From NCBI GenBank assembly GCA_036852015.1, contig JAANDG010000159.1, positions 1 through 64,000 of the forward strand: a stretch of DNA of 64,000 nt, in the 5' to 3' direction. The notes beneath the pieces are model-generated. The model had not been told where the DNA came from and did not search any database. It saw only the letters and a list, made by a program, of their open reading frames with translations. Origin of the DNA: Pelodera strongyloides (Eukaryota > Nematoda > Chromadorea > Rhabditida > Rhabditidae). The position numbers and the translations under genes are program-made. Below, piece by piece: positions 49,401-59,030 of the stretch (positions are counted from its first letter, which is position 1; each line of letters begins with the position of its first letter).

Positions 49401-51720
49401 TTCGATAGTGAAGAATATTGCATTGACGCACAGAGGCGCCGTGATGGCCATACTCAAGGTAATAACTGAACCAAGAAATGTTTAGAAAAAAATCCACAAT
49501 CACAGTCATTACGGATTTCCGAGAGATTTGCATACATTAGCCAAAAAGGCAATGCTGGTGATACTCCTCTACCCCAACCAATAAACATATAGATCCAGAC
49601 CCATTGCGCTATAAATATTCGAAATTATAGTATAGTAATCTTTTGTAGGACGGCGAAGTATTCGCGCACCGCAAGGAGGAACGCGTCGCGCGTCAATTCG
49701 GATTCTCCGATCCAAGGCATCCGACAATTGATTTGATAAAGAAATCAGGAGATTGGTGCCTAGGAGGAGAACTGCAGGTGGAGTGATGTTTTATGAAACT
49801 AGTTGTATTTATATTTATGAAACATAGAAACGAAGTTTTACGGTGCATCACGTTGCATGTGTTCGATGAAGTGAAATTTATACTAGTTCCAGAGCGCGTT
49901 GAGCTTTTGGTCCCAACTATAAGCTGCAGCATCCATATTTTTCAACACATTTATCTAGTCTTTTTTTTACGTTTTATTTATAGCCTAATGAAAATGCGTG
50001 ATTTTGACGCCTATGTATTGATTGAAACGCACGACAAGAAATATCACAAAAACCCCCCAAGACGCTCACGCAGGACCACAAAAAAACTTTTTACAAACTC
50101 TCAATATTTCAGGTTCTTAGTCGTATCACATTTGATGATGGTCTGAATGACTACCGTAAGACGCCGAGTGAACTGCGCCAAATCTTCGCGGAAAGGGGCG
50201 CCGACGCGGTCTTCGTCTTCCAACTCAGAAATCCAATTCATAATGGACACGCTCTGCTGATGAGAGACACTAGAGAGCAATTGCTTAAGAAATATAAGGT
50301 AATTGCAACTGTTAGCTAATTATCCCATATTTTGGACTAGTCCGGCTACCTGCGGTATTTGCAAGTATCTATATCAAACAATATTTCACGGGCAAAAACA
50401 ATGGACAGGTATCTCACAGCTTTCCGACTGGATCTCCGAACTGTATGCATAAGTTTATACATTAAGATTATATACTGTATATTTTTTTCAGAACCCGATG
50501 CTCCTCCTCCATCCTTTGGGTGGTTGGACCAAGGACGACGACGTGCCACTTGCTGTCAGAATGCGTCAACATCAGGCCGTCATCGAGGATGGGGTTTTAG
50601 ACCCATCGTGGACAGTTTTGGCCATATTCCCCTCCCCAATGCTCTATGCGGGACCCACTGAGGTTTGCGCCTAATTAACCAAATGACCAAAACGGATCCA
50701 CACGTATAGAAAATTTATCTCAATATTTTTAAAACATCTTTGTAAAGGGTTCCAATTTGAACTTCTAAAGATGTAGGCACATATGTTCTACAACTTACAT
50801 GACACCATTTAAGCAATGGTATGTTTAAATTAGCATTCTGACTTTGTGGTTACTTCAGGTCCAATGGCACGCGCGCGCTCGCGTTGCCGCCGGCGTGCAC
50901 ACCTATATCGTGGGCAGAGATCCGGCGGGAATTCAAAATCCCGAGACTGGCGACTTTTTGTATGAGCCTACACATGGAGCTAAGGTAAAGCTTGTTGAAT
51001 ATTCCGGTTTTCAATCAATACTTCACCTTTTGGACGGAATTAAATATGGCTCTAAGTAAGTAATAAATAACTAAAGATGTGCTTGTATGAGAGAAACATA
51101 AAACTCGGTTGGTAAAACGTAAGATATAGATCTGTATTCCTTTGTATTTATGCTAATTGTAAGCGCGTTCGATTTTATTTATGAGAATGGTGTTACCCAA
51201 AAAAAGTTTCAAAATTCGGGTGTTGTACCGCTTTAAATTTTAGAATATATCAAATTATATTAATTTCAGGTCCTCTCCATGGCTCCCGGTCTGTCTCAAT
51301 TGAATATACTTCCATTCCGCGTTGCTGCTTACGATAAGAAGGCCGGCAAAATGTCATTCTTTGATGAAAAACGGAAAGAGGACTTTGAATTCATCTCCGG
51401 AACAAAGGTGGGAATAATTTTCCTTCATTTTTTTATTTACTTTTGGTTTGTAAGATAGTATCGAGGAAAATAGTTGTACTTGGTGTGTAAGTTTATTGTC
51501 TAATTCTCTTTGGTGCATCTTTTTTTTATCAGAGAACTATACACCTTCGTAAACGTCATCCCATTATTACAGTAAATAATCAGTAAATATTCAGATGCGT
51601 GGCCTTGCTCGCAGTGGCCAAACTCCCCCAGATGGCTTTATGGCGCCCAAGGCTTGGAATGTCCTGGCATCTTACTATAAGGATCTACTAAAACAGAAAC
51701 AAGCTGAACAACAGAAATAA
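40460..51720 (+). CDS. pps-1: Bifunctional PAPS synthase (APS kinase + ATP sulfurylase), 668 aa
   Basis: Makes 3'-phosphoadenosine 5'-phosphosulfate from ATP and sulfate: the C-terminal sulfurylase forms APS and the N-terminal kinase phosphorylates it. PAPS feeds sulfotransferases. Exons: 40460-40534, 44134-44209, 44466-44566, 44788-44898, 45181-45279, 45517-45586, 46450-46535, 46860-46946, 47765-47899, 48213-48275, 48815-48889, 49130-49217, 49394-49458, 49649-49777, 50113-50298, 50492-50662, 50859-50984, 51270-51407 and 51595-51720. The kinase domain has P-loop GLSGAGKTT (residues 65-73), [16 protein letters not shown] and [19 protein letters not shown]. The sulfurylase has [27 protein letters not shown] (457-466, the HNGH nucleotide-binding motif), [19 protein letters not shown] (558-563) and FRVAAYDKK. 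The ATG is one base after TTTCAG. Intron 1 (3.6 kb) carries the 109-bp satellite. Exon 2 uses a TTTTGAG acceptor. Exon 1 assignment rests on phase and context, so it is less sure than the rest. Confidence 0.95.
41059..41150 (+). repeat. tRNA-like sequence in PAPS synthase intron 1
   Basis: A-box-like GGTGGCTGAGCACTCG and, about 70 bases later, B-box-like GCGACTTCGACCCTA. The arms do not fold into a canonical cloverleaf. It belongs with the other tRNA-like patches of the window and is likely SINE-derived. Confidence 0.25.
41255..41353. repeat. CT microsatellite with duplicated CCGTCGCGCG block
   Basis: (CT)n interrupted twice by TTCTCCGTCGCGCG, giving a direct duplication of the whole microsatellite-plus-block unit. 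It lies in PAPS synthase intron 1. Confidence 0.8.
41564..41595 (+). other. Candidate alternative first exon of PAPS synthase
   Basis: After a CCTCCCTAG acceptor, an ATG at 41572 opens eight codons (MTMTRRFE) to a GAG|GTTTGC donor. The end phase is zero, matching exon 2 at 44134, so it would give an alternative short N-terminus in front of DFASGATNV. The main exon 1 at 40460 encodes a longer, basic-ended leader. Weak alone, but donor style and phase both fit. Confidence 0.25.
41630..44095. repeat. 109-bp AT-rich satellite array in PAPS synthase intron 1
   Basis: About 20 units with a basic period of 109 bp (for example 41738, 41847, 41956). The unit contains ACTAGTATATAAAATCATGA, CGACCTAAAAATCAATAAAA and ATAAGAAAATGTTTTCTACT. 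In roughly half the units, a block of about 31 bp (ACACTACTAGTATGAAGATCC and following ACAATGAACTT) is duplicated, giving units near 140 bp. A rearranged unit with a TATAATAACGTTTTCTTATA palindrome lies near 43790-43820. The array ends about 40 bp before exon 2. Confidence 0.95.
44899..45150. repeat. GA microsatellites filling PAPS synthase intron 4
   Basis: A (GA)n run begins at the donor itself (GAG|GTGAGAGAGAG), continues impurely to about 45115, and a second pure run lies at 45122-45146. Almost the whole intron is purine-rich. Open frames on the minus strand (Ser/Leu repeats) are artefacts. Confidence 0.85.
45650..45868. mobile_element. MITE family A copy plus an attached half copy
   Basis: TTAA at 45686-45689 and TTAA at 45865-45868 bound a 183-bp element with GAGAAATTCCGGCCGGTTTT and AAAACCGGCCGTTAATTCGC ends, the same length as the copy at 56079-56261. 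To its left, 45650-45689 is the inverted end of another family A element (GCTTCAAAAACCGGCCGTTA). The two share the 45686 TTAA. It lies in PAPS synthase intron 6. Confidence 0.85.
45865..46314. mobile_element. MITE family B copy joined to family A at one TTAA
   Basis: TTAAAGGAGGAGGCGCACGAG at the left and CTCGTGCGCCTCCTCCTTTAA at the right, with long arms (GATAGATGACGGCATTTGC and complement). In the centre, AGATACCCTCGGGACACA occurs twice (46092 and 46129) and once inverted (46045). Its left TTAA is also the right TTAA of the family A element next to it. Confidence 0.9.
47150..47176 (+). other. Candidate 27-nt microexon of PAPS synthase
   Basis: A segment of nine codons (ITHQELDET) sits between a TCCTTACAG acceptor and an ACG|GTATTG donor. 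The intron lies between the exons ending 46946 and starting 47765, both of which are phase zero. Including it would extend the linker between kinase and sulfurylase domains. The family does not require it, so I left it out of the main model. Confidence 0.3.
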
Positions 51721-52689
51721 TAGTAATTATGTGGATGTATCTGTAAGGCAAATCAGATCAAACCGTAGAAATTCATGAAATATAACTCGATTTCTTTGTC
51801 TTGTTAGCTAATTGAATGCGTTTTTTATTAATTTTGAAGCTTGTAGGATTTTTTAATAGTTGGTGTATTTCTAACTAGTTAGTATGTGACTAGACTAGAA
51901 ATTGTGCATGTTCTTTCCAATTTTGTTGTAAACAGCAACTTTGTAGATCTTGTGAAATTATGAAGATTAAATTTCTTAATTACAGTTTGTACTTTATTAG
52001 GTGAACTTAACATTGTACAATTTTGATTTCGCACTTCTTTGTAAAAAAATAGCGGCACCTATTTCATCTTATTCTTTCTATGCAATAATTATAAGTATAC
52101 ATTTACATAACGCTATCAACTTCTACGGTATTTTTGTGCAATTTATGTGCTGTATAATCTTTCTCGCATGTGTTTTGCTGTACTGAAGCATAGCATGTTT
52201 CCCATGATTTGTTCGGATAAAACTGTAGTCTACTTATTTTTGTTACCTTCCTAAGTGAGCTTTTCTCTCTGAATAATTATCAATGCTTGGTATGGAATAA
52301 TCTATCTTTTTGTATTAAATACAAAATCAAACTTTTATTAACAACTGTGATATCGGCAAAATATTCCAAACGTTAGTTCAATCTACAAAAAAAACTATCT
52401 TGGTAGAATCTTCTTTTGTATCCTGTCGTCTATTACTTGTTTCTTTTGGAGAATAAAAAAGAAGAATTATTGGTTTATATATGTGCATAACCAGCCGGTC
52501 CTTCTCCGACTAGAGGAATCGGTCTTCGCCTTCCGATTGTTACCTTAATTAAAAATAATACTGTAAGCAATCAGTAATCCCCGAAAATTTTGTACGCATT
52601 CGTTCAAAGCCGAATAACTTTGTGAAAGGGCTTCGTTGTGGTCGTAATCACAAATAAAACAACCCGGCCCCAAACTCTTCTCCTTTATA

Positions 52690-52770
52690 TAATAAGATAA
52701 GATTAGGTGGCATGACGCAGTGACAAGTGCCTTGCTTACGCCACCGGTCTTCGATTCGATTCCGACCTGA
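52690..52770 (+). repeat. tRNA-like sequence
   Basis: A-box-like GGTGGCATGACGCAGTGA and B-box-like GATTCGATTCCGACCT about 50 bases on. There is no proper cloverleaf. It resembles a SINE head or tRNA pseudogene. Confidence 0.3.
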
Positions 52771-52972
52771 AACTGTAAAACCGTTAAAAGTTAAAACTCG
52801 CGGAGATAAATCGGCCTCCCGTGAAAATCCGGCCTCCGGGAAGTTTGGACGTATAGACAGTATGTGCGAATTTTTATGGGTATACTGCATTGTGCGCCTT
52901 TCGAGATTTACTTAACCTGCGCCAGGAGATGCCTTCTGCGCGGAATCCACCTTGACATTTTCTTTAATGCAT

Positions 52973-53010
52973 TAAAGGAGGAGACGCACGATAAATGAGT
53001 GTGTAATTTG
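52973..53010 (+). mobile_element. Single end of MITE family B
   Basis: TTAAAGGAGGAGACGCACG followed by ATAAATGAGTGTG and then TTTATCGAAAAGTGATGG matches the left ends at 37268 and 45865. I find no matching right end nearby, so it appears truncated. Confidence 0.55.
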
Positions 53011-53647
53011 CATTTTTATCGAAAAGTGATGGTGTCAGTTCAATCAACATGCCTCGAAAAGTCTCCAAAATAATTATCCATTGTGGATGCCTTTACCATA
53101 TTTGAAGAATTTGAAAATCAATAATTGCCCTCGTTTCCTAACGTCTTCGTGAGGAACCTTTACATAATGAATTTTTATGCACCCTTTTAGAAGATAAAGG
53201 AACAATAAAAACCGCACGGTAGACACGTGGCGAATTTCAGAATCCCCGAGATATCAGAATGAAAGTCACGACACACTTCTTATCTTTATTCAATAATCAC
53301 CAACGTTTTGGCGTCGTAAGACATTATAAAGGTGCAAACTGCAAATACCAAGCATGACTAACTGGGAAGCACACATATATGAACGAAAACGGACACAAAT
53401 GTGCATATACAATGAAAATATAAAACTAGCGAACTCATTAAAAGTGAAACACCATATCAAAAGATGTGAATAAAATGACTACAAATCGAGGCTCACATAT
53501 TGCAAGGTACTGCAGAACTCACGATCTAGACAAAACGCCCTTTACGGGACAAGAGGGAAAATGAGAGAATTGAGAGGAATAGGACGAGCAGAGGAGTATG
53601 TGGAAAGACCAAGCATCTCGTTAACTGACGGCCGATTCTCTCCTCAT

Positions 53648-56600
53648 TTAGGTGTCCTTATTTAAATCCCGCAGTCTCTCCGCCAAGGCACGGGCCTCAT
53701 CATTTAGCTGTAAAATCAAATATTTGAAGTAAGCAAAATACAGTGGTTTTACAATGAATAAAAACAATGAATGCTCTGGTAAAATTGAGGAATCTTACCA
53801 CACAGAACTATGCTATCCATATTTGCAATGTACTTCGCAGATAACGGTTTTTAATAAATAAAATAGGTAACCGAAGATATATCCCCGCCTATTGACATTG
53901 TACCACTCCAAACAACGGGACAATCAACTACGAAAATGCGCAGTGTAGAACGTTAGTATGAAGGAGTATTCTGACGAGTTACCCTGATATGGAGAGCGAT
54001 GAAATCTTCGACTCTTTTCTGCATCTGATTGACATTCTCTAGACGGATTGCTTGAACAAGCTCCGGATCTCTGAGTCTCATTGCCGTCTCGTAGACGCAC
54101 TTATAGGAATCGCACAGCTCACTCTGCACACTGAGTCCCTAAATACAGCGGACTATTATTATTTTAAGCATGTTGAGCCCGACGGTGGTACGAGAATGCA
54201 TTGTAATTCTATTTCACGTCCTGAGTCACCGGTCACCTTTTTGCACTGCCTATTTCCTTGCGCACTGGAATGTTTAGAGCTGACACATAGGGTGAGAACG
54301 CCTAAGGACTGTTTAAATAGTGAATTTGTTACCTGTGTATGGATATCCGTCAGACGACCTTTCCATCTTGTAAGCTTTTCAAGCGTTGATTTTGCATCGT
54401 CTTGAAGAACTTTACTCAACATTCCTTCTTCTGTCTTCAGAATGTTATGGCCCCAGTGTTCGTCCATAATACACACCGCACATATTCCATACATTGCACA
54501 ATTGATGCAGTTTCTTGCCTCAGCCACGTCCGTCCTCCGAGAACAGGTCAGACAACTAAACGAAAACACCGATGTTTGGACAATTAGCTGCCTCAACTAT
54601 ACAATGCGTTTCATAAGTATAAGAACACCCAAAAAATTCGTTTTCATGCCAAAATGACAGAAACGCTCAAATAAGTCACGCCATTGGATTCAGCGGAAAA
54701 CTGGTCATGTACAGGAAAATTCAGAAAAAATATTCGGAGTCTCGCCAGAAGTAATTCTTGAACCAAAAATGTCGTTTTTGCAACTGTTTCATAAGTAAAG
54801 GAACACCCGTGAAAATGAGAATTTATTTAAAATGAAAAGTCATAATGGGGTTTCCATGTATGCGATTCGCACTTGCGAAAATGACAAACCGCTGTCCATG
54901 TTCAAGTCATTTTACACGCGTGTCAACTGCCTACCGTAACGCATGCAAATCGCACGTTTGACATGGTCCTGCAGCGAAAGTGCCCCAGACCCGTGCGATT
55001 TGCAAAGGAACCGCATCAGACCCGTGCTATTTGAAATAGATCCGTACTAATTTGAAATAGATCCATACTAGATCCAAAATCGCTGTGGGACCATGTCATT
55101 TACATCGACTTGAACATGGACAGCGGTTTGTCATTTTCGCAAGTGCGAATCGCATACATGGAAACCCCATAAAGAGCTTGATTGCATAAATTAATTATCG
55201 ATAGGTCTTTCTTAACGCGCTTTGAAAACGCGCCTGTTCTTCGAGACGTGGAGCTGATGTTCGACAGTCGAAAAACTGCGATTTTGTGCGCATCTGGAGA
55301 GCGTGCCTAAACTCTCCACGCGACCTCCAGATGCTCTAAGTTGTAAACTTCGGGGGATAACTGACGTTGACTGATTTACCTTCTGATGCACAATTCCTGA
55401 AAACCCAGTACAAATTCTGTCGAGAACATTCTGGGTGTCCATCCGTGTGCCTGGAAACACCAGACGAGCGTGGCGTTAGCGTGGAAGGTCCCCAAACCAT
55501 CACCGATCCTTCTCCATCAACTGAGCCTGCCGAAGAACTGCAGTCACCTGCGGGGATCGCCTCAGAACTTTTCTTATTATCCGGCACGATCAATTTGAAG
55601 TTGCTTTTATATGAGAACATCATCTGGGGCAGTAATTTGAGGATTCTGGCATTTTGCCACGAAGGACCTGCGCCACTAGGGGGGGGGGGACGCTAACGCC
55701 ACGCTCATCTGGAGTTTCCAGGCACACGTATGGACCCTGTCAACACCCAGAACGACGTTTTTTGTACATTAGCTCCACGCCTCGAAGAACAGACGACGAT
55801 TCTTCAGAATCGCGCGTCTTCGAAGCGCCATCGAGAATTTGATCCTGAGACAGGTTAAAGGGATGGGTTCACTAGAAATCAGCTTGTTTTTTATGCTTTA
55901 GTCTGATTGTACAAAGGTAAACTTAAACAGCGAGCATAACAAATATTTTTTGAACTATTCCCTAGGGAAGATATCAGGTAAAAAGGGTGAGTATTGATCG
56001 TTCTTCCGATATTTGTGTGCAACAAGATAAACCAGGGAAGCTAAGAGATATGGCTGAAACACGCTGTTTTTCATTGTTTTAAAGCGAAATACCGGCCGGT
56101 TTTTGAAACGCATCGTGCACAACTGCATTCTTATGTATTTATGCGAAATGGGGTCTAATTGGGGTCTATTTTTTATGCTAAATTATTCTCACTTGCATAT
56201 GACGCATAAGAATGTTGGTGTACTCGATGCGTTTTAAAAACCGGGCGGTATTTCTCTTTAAGTAAAATAAACGATGAAAACTACTGTTTATTTTGCTCCA
56301 AACAGTGTGTTTCAGCCATATCTCTTAGCTTCCCTGGTTTATCTTGTTGCACACAAATATCGGAAGAACGATCAATACTCACCCTTTTTAAATTTGAATT
56401 TTTGTTTTACGCTTCAAGAGCGTGCACCTTTATTCACCTGACATCTTCCTTAGTTAATAATTCAAAAAATATTTTTTTATGCTCGTTGTTTAAGTTTACC
56501 CTCATACAATCAAACTAAAGATAAAAAACAAGGTGATTTCTAGGGAACCCATCCCTTTAAGAAGGACCTGTCGATAACTAACTCCAATCTCATTTTAAAT

Positions 56601-57906
56601 TATAATTTTCACGGGCGTTCCTTTACTTATGAAACAATTGCAAAAACGACATTTTTTGTTCAAGAATTCCTTCTGGCGAGATTCTGAATACATTTTCTGA
56701 ATTTTCCTGTACAGTTTTCCACGAATGGTGTAACTTACTTGAAGCGTTTCTGTCATTTTGGCCCGAAAACTAAATTTTTTGGTTCGAAACACGACAAAAA
56801 ATGTATAAATTGAAAGAAACGTCAATCTACCTGATTGAACGTGGTAGAAAGGCGCATGATCCGCCAAATTGAGAATGAACAAGTTTCTCCCCCACGCGAA
56901 TTTCCTGTTTAGCACGAATATACATTGACTCCAAAGAAGCTTCCTTCTTAACAAACATATTCCCTTGCTGGGTTGTTTTTCCTGCTGTTAGCGCTTCCTC
57001 GAAGCCATCGTTTTTGAATAATGAACGGAATTCAATTAGAACGTCCACGAGAAACCGAGCGGACACTATGGAAAACTTCGCTTCCTCATCACTGCATTTG
57101 TGTTTCCAAGAACAATTCTCGCAAATGATTTTACGGCAGTCCGCATGAAACATTGGAAGCTGATTATGTGCTTCTGAAAACATGACGGAACATTCTTCAC
57201 AACGAAGTGGAGTCCATTTGGAATAGGTTAGTAGTTTCAAGTCTTTAATACACGGAATATATTTAAGCAGATAACCCAATAAACCACAACATCCGGAAGA
57301 TTCCATACAATATGAATTGTCAAAGTTTTCCTTGCAATTCTTGCAGTGAAGAACTGCTGTTTCTGATAGGCGAATAGGATTTGAATTCTCTTTGCAAATA
57401 GTGCATTTCATGCTCTTAAGCTGAATTCCCTTTCTGAGGACAAAATGGTCTTTCTCTACAGAAAAATATCCTCTGATCTCGTTGATTATCTTCATGTAAG
57501 TGTCAACCGGTGGCTGCTTCGGAATTTTGTCATCTGGTTTGCATTTGGCACAGAAAGTTTTGATTGAATCAATGAATGCAAGCTTGTTCTTTGGCGTGAT
57601 AGAATGCTTGCAGCAGGAGCTGCTCCAAAGAGGACTCCATTTCCCAAAGTTGAGCAACTTTAATTCATCATCTGGAGCGAATTGTATCAAATAGTTGAAG
57701 AAGGATGTGTAGTAGGCTATGAAATCACATTGCTTTCCGGTGACATCGCACTTCCGCTTTTTCTCCTCTACAGAGACTCTGCATTTGCCGCATATCAGAT
57801 ATCCGCAATCCACACAAATTCCAACCGCTTTATGAAGACCTTTGTTGACATATGCTTTGCACAAATTATGACATGAATGACATTCATAACTCTTCAAGTA
57901 GACCAT
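53648..57906 (-). CDS. Cys-rich multi-zinc-finger protein with C-terminal coiled-coil-like tail, 504 aa
   Basis: Exons in order: 56831-57906, 54333-54555, 53983-54138 and 53648-53707, all joined in phase. The ATG lies ten bases after TATTTCAG. Successive Cys clusters are visible: YECHSCHNLCKAY with GICVDCGYLICGKC (about residues 7-42), KCTICKENSNP with LHCKNCKENF (170-200), RCEECSVMFSEAHNQ with CRKIICENCSWKHKC (235-275), and, across exon 2, SCLTCSRRTDV with CINCAMYGICAVC and DEHWGHN. The last resembles a B-box-like zinc-binding module. The rest (KLTRWKGRLTDIH, then VQAIRLENVNQMQKRVEDF and ARALAERLRDLN) looks helical and may be a coiled coil, giving a TRIM-like order. I cannot assign a named family or function; an E3-ligase-like or adaptor role is only a guess. 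Intron 1 is 2.3 kb and packed with nested inverted repeats. Confidence 0.8.
54845..55170. mobile_element. Palindromic MITE with 64-bp perfect arms
   Basis: ATGGGGTTTCCATGTATGCG begins the left arm, and the right arm ends with the exact complement. The arms stay identical for about 64 bp, through TGACAAACCGCTGTCCATG to TTCAAGTC. The roughly 200-bp middle has repeated GATCCGTACTA/GACCCGTGC words. Confidence 0.85.
55215..55850. mobile_element. Imperfect inverted-repeat element
   Basis: 55428-55486 (CTGGGTGTCCATCCGTGTGC then CCTGGAAACACCAGACGAG) is inverted at 55691-55755. 55225-55245 (TGTTCTTCGAGACGTGGAGC) is inverted at 55768-55792. The arms differ by several substitutions and a small insertion, and a run of G (55680-55688) lies beside the right arm, so this is an older element than its neighbours. 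Confidence 0.6.
55855..56560. mobile_element. TTAA-bounded palindromic element with a nested MITE
   Basis: The ends are TTAAAGGGATGGGTTC and GAACCCATCCCTTTAA, perfectly complementary. The arms run about 200 bp, including GAAGCTAAGAGATATGGCTG and TTCTTCCGATATTTGTGTG with their complements. In the loop sits a family A element (56079-56261). Some arm segments differ (for example an extra CACC TTTATTC segment in the right arm), which shows divergence after formation. Confidence 0.85.
56079..56261. mobile_element. MITE family A copy nested in the element at 55855-56560
   Basis: TTAA at both ends; AGCGAAATACCGGCCGGTTT on the left and the near complement (AAACCGGGCGGTATTTCTCT) on the right; 183 bp. 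The host element reads continuously across it, so this insertion is the younger event. Confidence 0.85.
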
Positions 57907-58143
57907 TTATCGTGCCTGAAATAGGTTGATTTATAGAGCATTCACTTTTTGTGAACAATGACAGTTAAGAAGGAAGCAACATACAACTTTATCTATGTGT
58001 GTGACAACTTTGTATTCTTCATAATTGTATTTTAAAAAGGAACTGTATTTGCGACGATACTAACAATAAGTATAGTATTCTCGTCAAAGTCTAACCTAAA
58101 TGTGCGAAAGAAGACGTCTCACATATGTGTAAACATACAGTAA

Positions 58144-58320
58144 TTAATAAGCATACAAGTAATACAAACATAGAAGTAATAGAAGGCTTGAAGCTGAGTA
58201 AAATCGTTTCATATGACTTGGCTCTGGGTTTTCCAAACTATTAAAGCAATGTGCGTTATCTTTTCCAGCTAGCATATAAATGCAGATAAGAACGAGAAGG
58301 ACTGTAGTGAAGCCGGACAT
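58144..58320 (-). CDS. Doubtful small open frame with signal-peptide-like start, 58 aa
   Basis: ATG-to-stop frame whose first part (MSGFTTVLLVLICIYMLAG) looks like a signal peptide or membrane anchor; it then has a short polar part and a second hydrophobic Leu-rich stretch near the end. It begins seven bases from a palindromic element. No splice-leader-type acceptor lies directly upstream except within the element. Likely chance, but a small secreted or membrane peptide cannot be excluded. Confidence 0.15.
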   Translation of the reverse strand: MSGFTTVLLVLICIYMLAGKDNAHCFNSLENPEPSHMKRFYSASSLLLLLCLYYLYAY

Positions 58321-58326
58321 TTTACA

Positions 58327-58496
58327 TTAAAGCGAAATGCTAGCCCCTTTGGAAAATTTGCATATGATAAGCAAATCCTATGTATCCTATGCTAATTTTG
58401 TACGATCGTCCACGGCAATCGTACACAATTTGCATAGGATACATAGGATTTGCTTATCATATGCAAATTTTCCAAAGGGGCTAGCATTTCGCTTAA
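58327..58496. mobile_element. TTAA-bounded near-perfect palindrome (AGCGAAATGC ends)
   Basis: TTAAAGCGAAATGCTAGCCCC on the left and GGGGCTAGCATTTCGCTTAA on the right. The arms are about 70 bp and nearly identical through GCATATGATAAGCAAATCC. The terminal AGCGAAAT matches family A, but the inner arm differs. 170 bp, no coding capacity. Confidence 0.9.
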
Positions 58497-59030
58497 AAAA
58501 TATTTGATAAGGTAGAGTTGATCTATTAATCGATCTAAAAAGTTTTTTATAAAATACTTTCCAAAAACAACTTTTTCGAAAAGATTTAGTGGAATTACAG
58601 GGAATTGTGCCCTAAGTAAGTTAATTTTTTTTTCCGCATTATGTGTTTGTCATTTAGCAACTCATCAGACAATTTATGTGGTGGTAGCTTAGGAGTATAC
58701 TCCCATTGCGGGACAAAAAGTCACACCGTATGCTGATTTCTTCAAAACTATTTATTTAATTTATTCTTTCACAATGAATAAAACATTGACACTCACTTAC
58801 AAGCAAAAATTCACAGAAGTTTATATCACAATTTTGGGGAATGTTGAAAATCACAGTGAATAAAGTATGCTCAACTAAATACTATCATTGAAAACAACTT
58901 TTTCGAAACAGTGCAATCGAAAGGGTATATATATGTCTAACTTTTAACAAGAATTACTATACACAATGCAGATATTGTCAGAAAAAGTCGAAATATATTA
59001 TCTTCAAAAAAAGTAAAGTGATTCAATTAT

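Larger units (their letters stand above)
51721..53647. other. Intergenic region between convergent genes
   Basis: PAPS synthase ends at 51720 and the minus-strand zinc-finger gene ends at 53648, so the two are convergent. AATAAA at about 52454 may serve PAPS synthase. TTTATT at about 53285 (AATAAA on the minus strand) may serve the zinc-finger gene. A tRNA-like patch is at 52690-52770, and the end of a family B element (TTAAAGGAGGAGACGCACG) is at 52973. No other gene is seen. Confidence 0.5.
54628..56782. mobile_element. Outer ~200-bp inverted repeats around nested elements (intron 1)
   Basis: 54628-54834 and 56591-56782 are diverged inverted copies. Shared blocks include CCAAAATGACAGAAACGC, GTACAGGAAAATTCAGAAAA and TGTCGTTTTTGCAA. 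A subterminal TTTCATAAGTAAAGGAACRCC also appears at 54607 as TTTCATAAGTATAAGAACACC. They enclose about 1.75 kb that is itself made of palindromic elements. This may be a DNA element that was later filled by others, or two inverted copies. Confidence 0.6.
57907..59030. other. Region between zinc-finger gene start and aldo-keto reductase end
   Basis: Both neighbours are on the minus strand. The zinc-finger gene's promoter should lie just above 57916. TTTATT near 58753-58765 (AATAAA on the minus) may be the aldo-keto reductase poly(A) signal. It contains the small frame at 58144-58320 and the palindrome at 58327-58496. Otherwise AT-rich with no gene. Confidence 0.45.

Noticed and set aside
54159..54596. 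Minus-strand frame of 145 codons as a separate gene
   Set aside because: Its middle is exon 2 of the zinc-finger gene; both ends run past clear splice sites into intron.
55367..55696. 109-codon plus-strand frame inside zinc-finger intron 1
   Set aside because: It lies within an inverted-repeat element and has no transposase or other motif.
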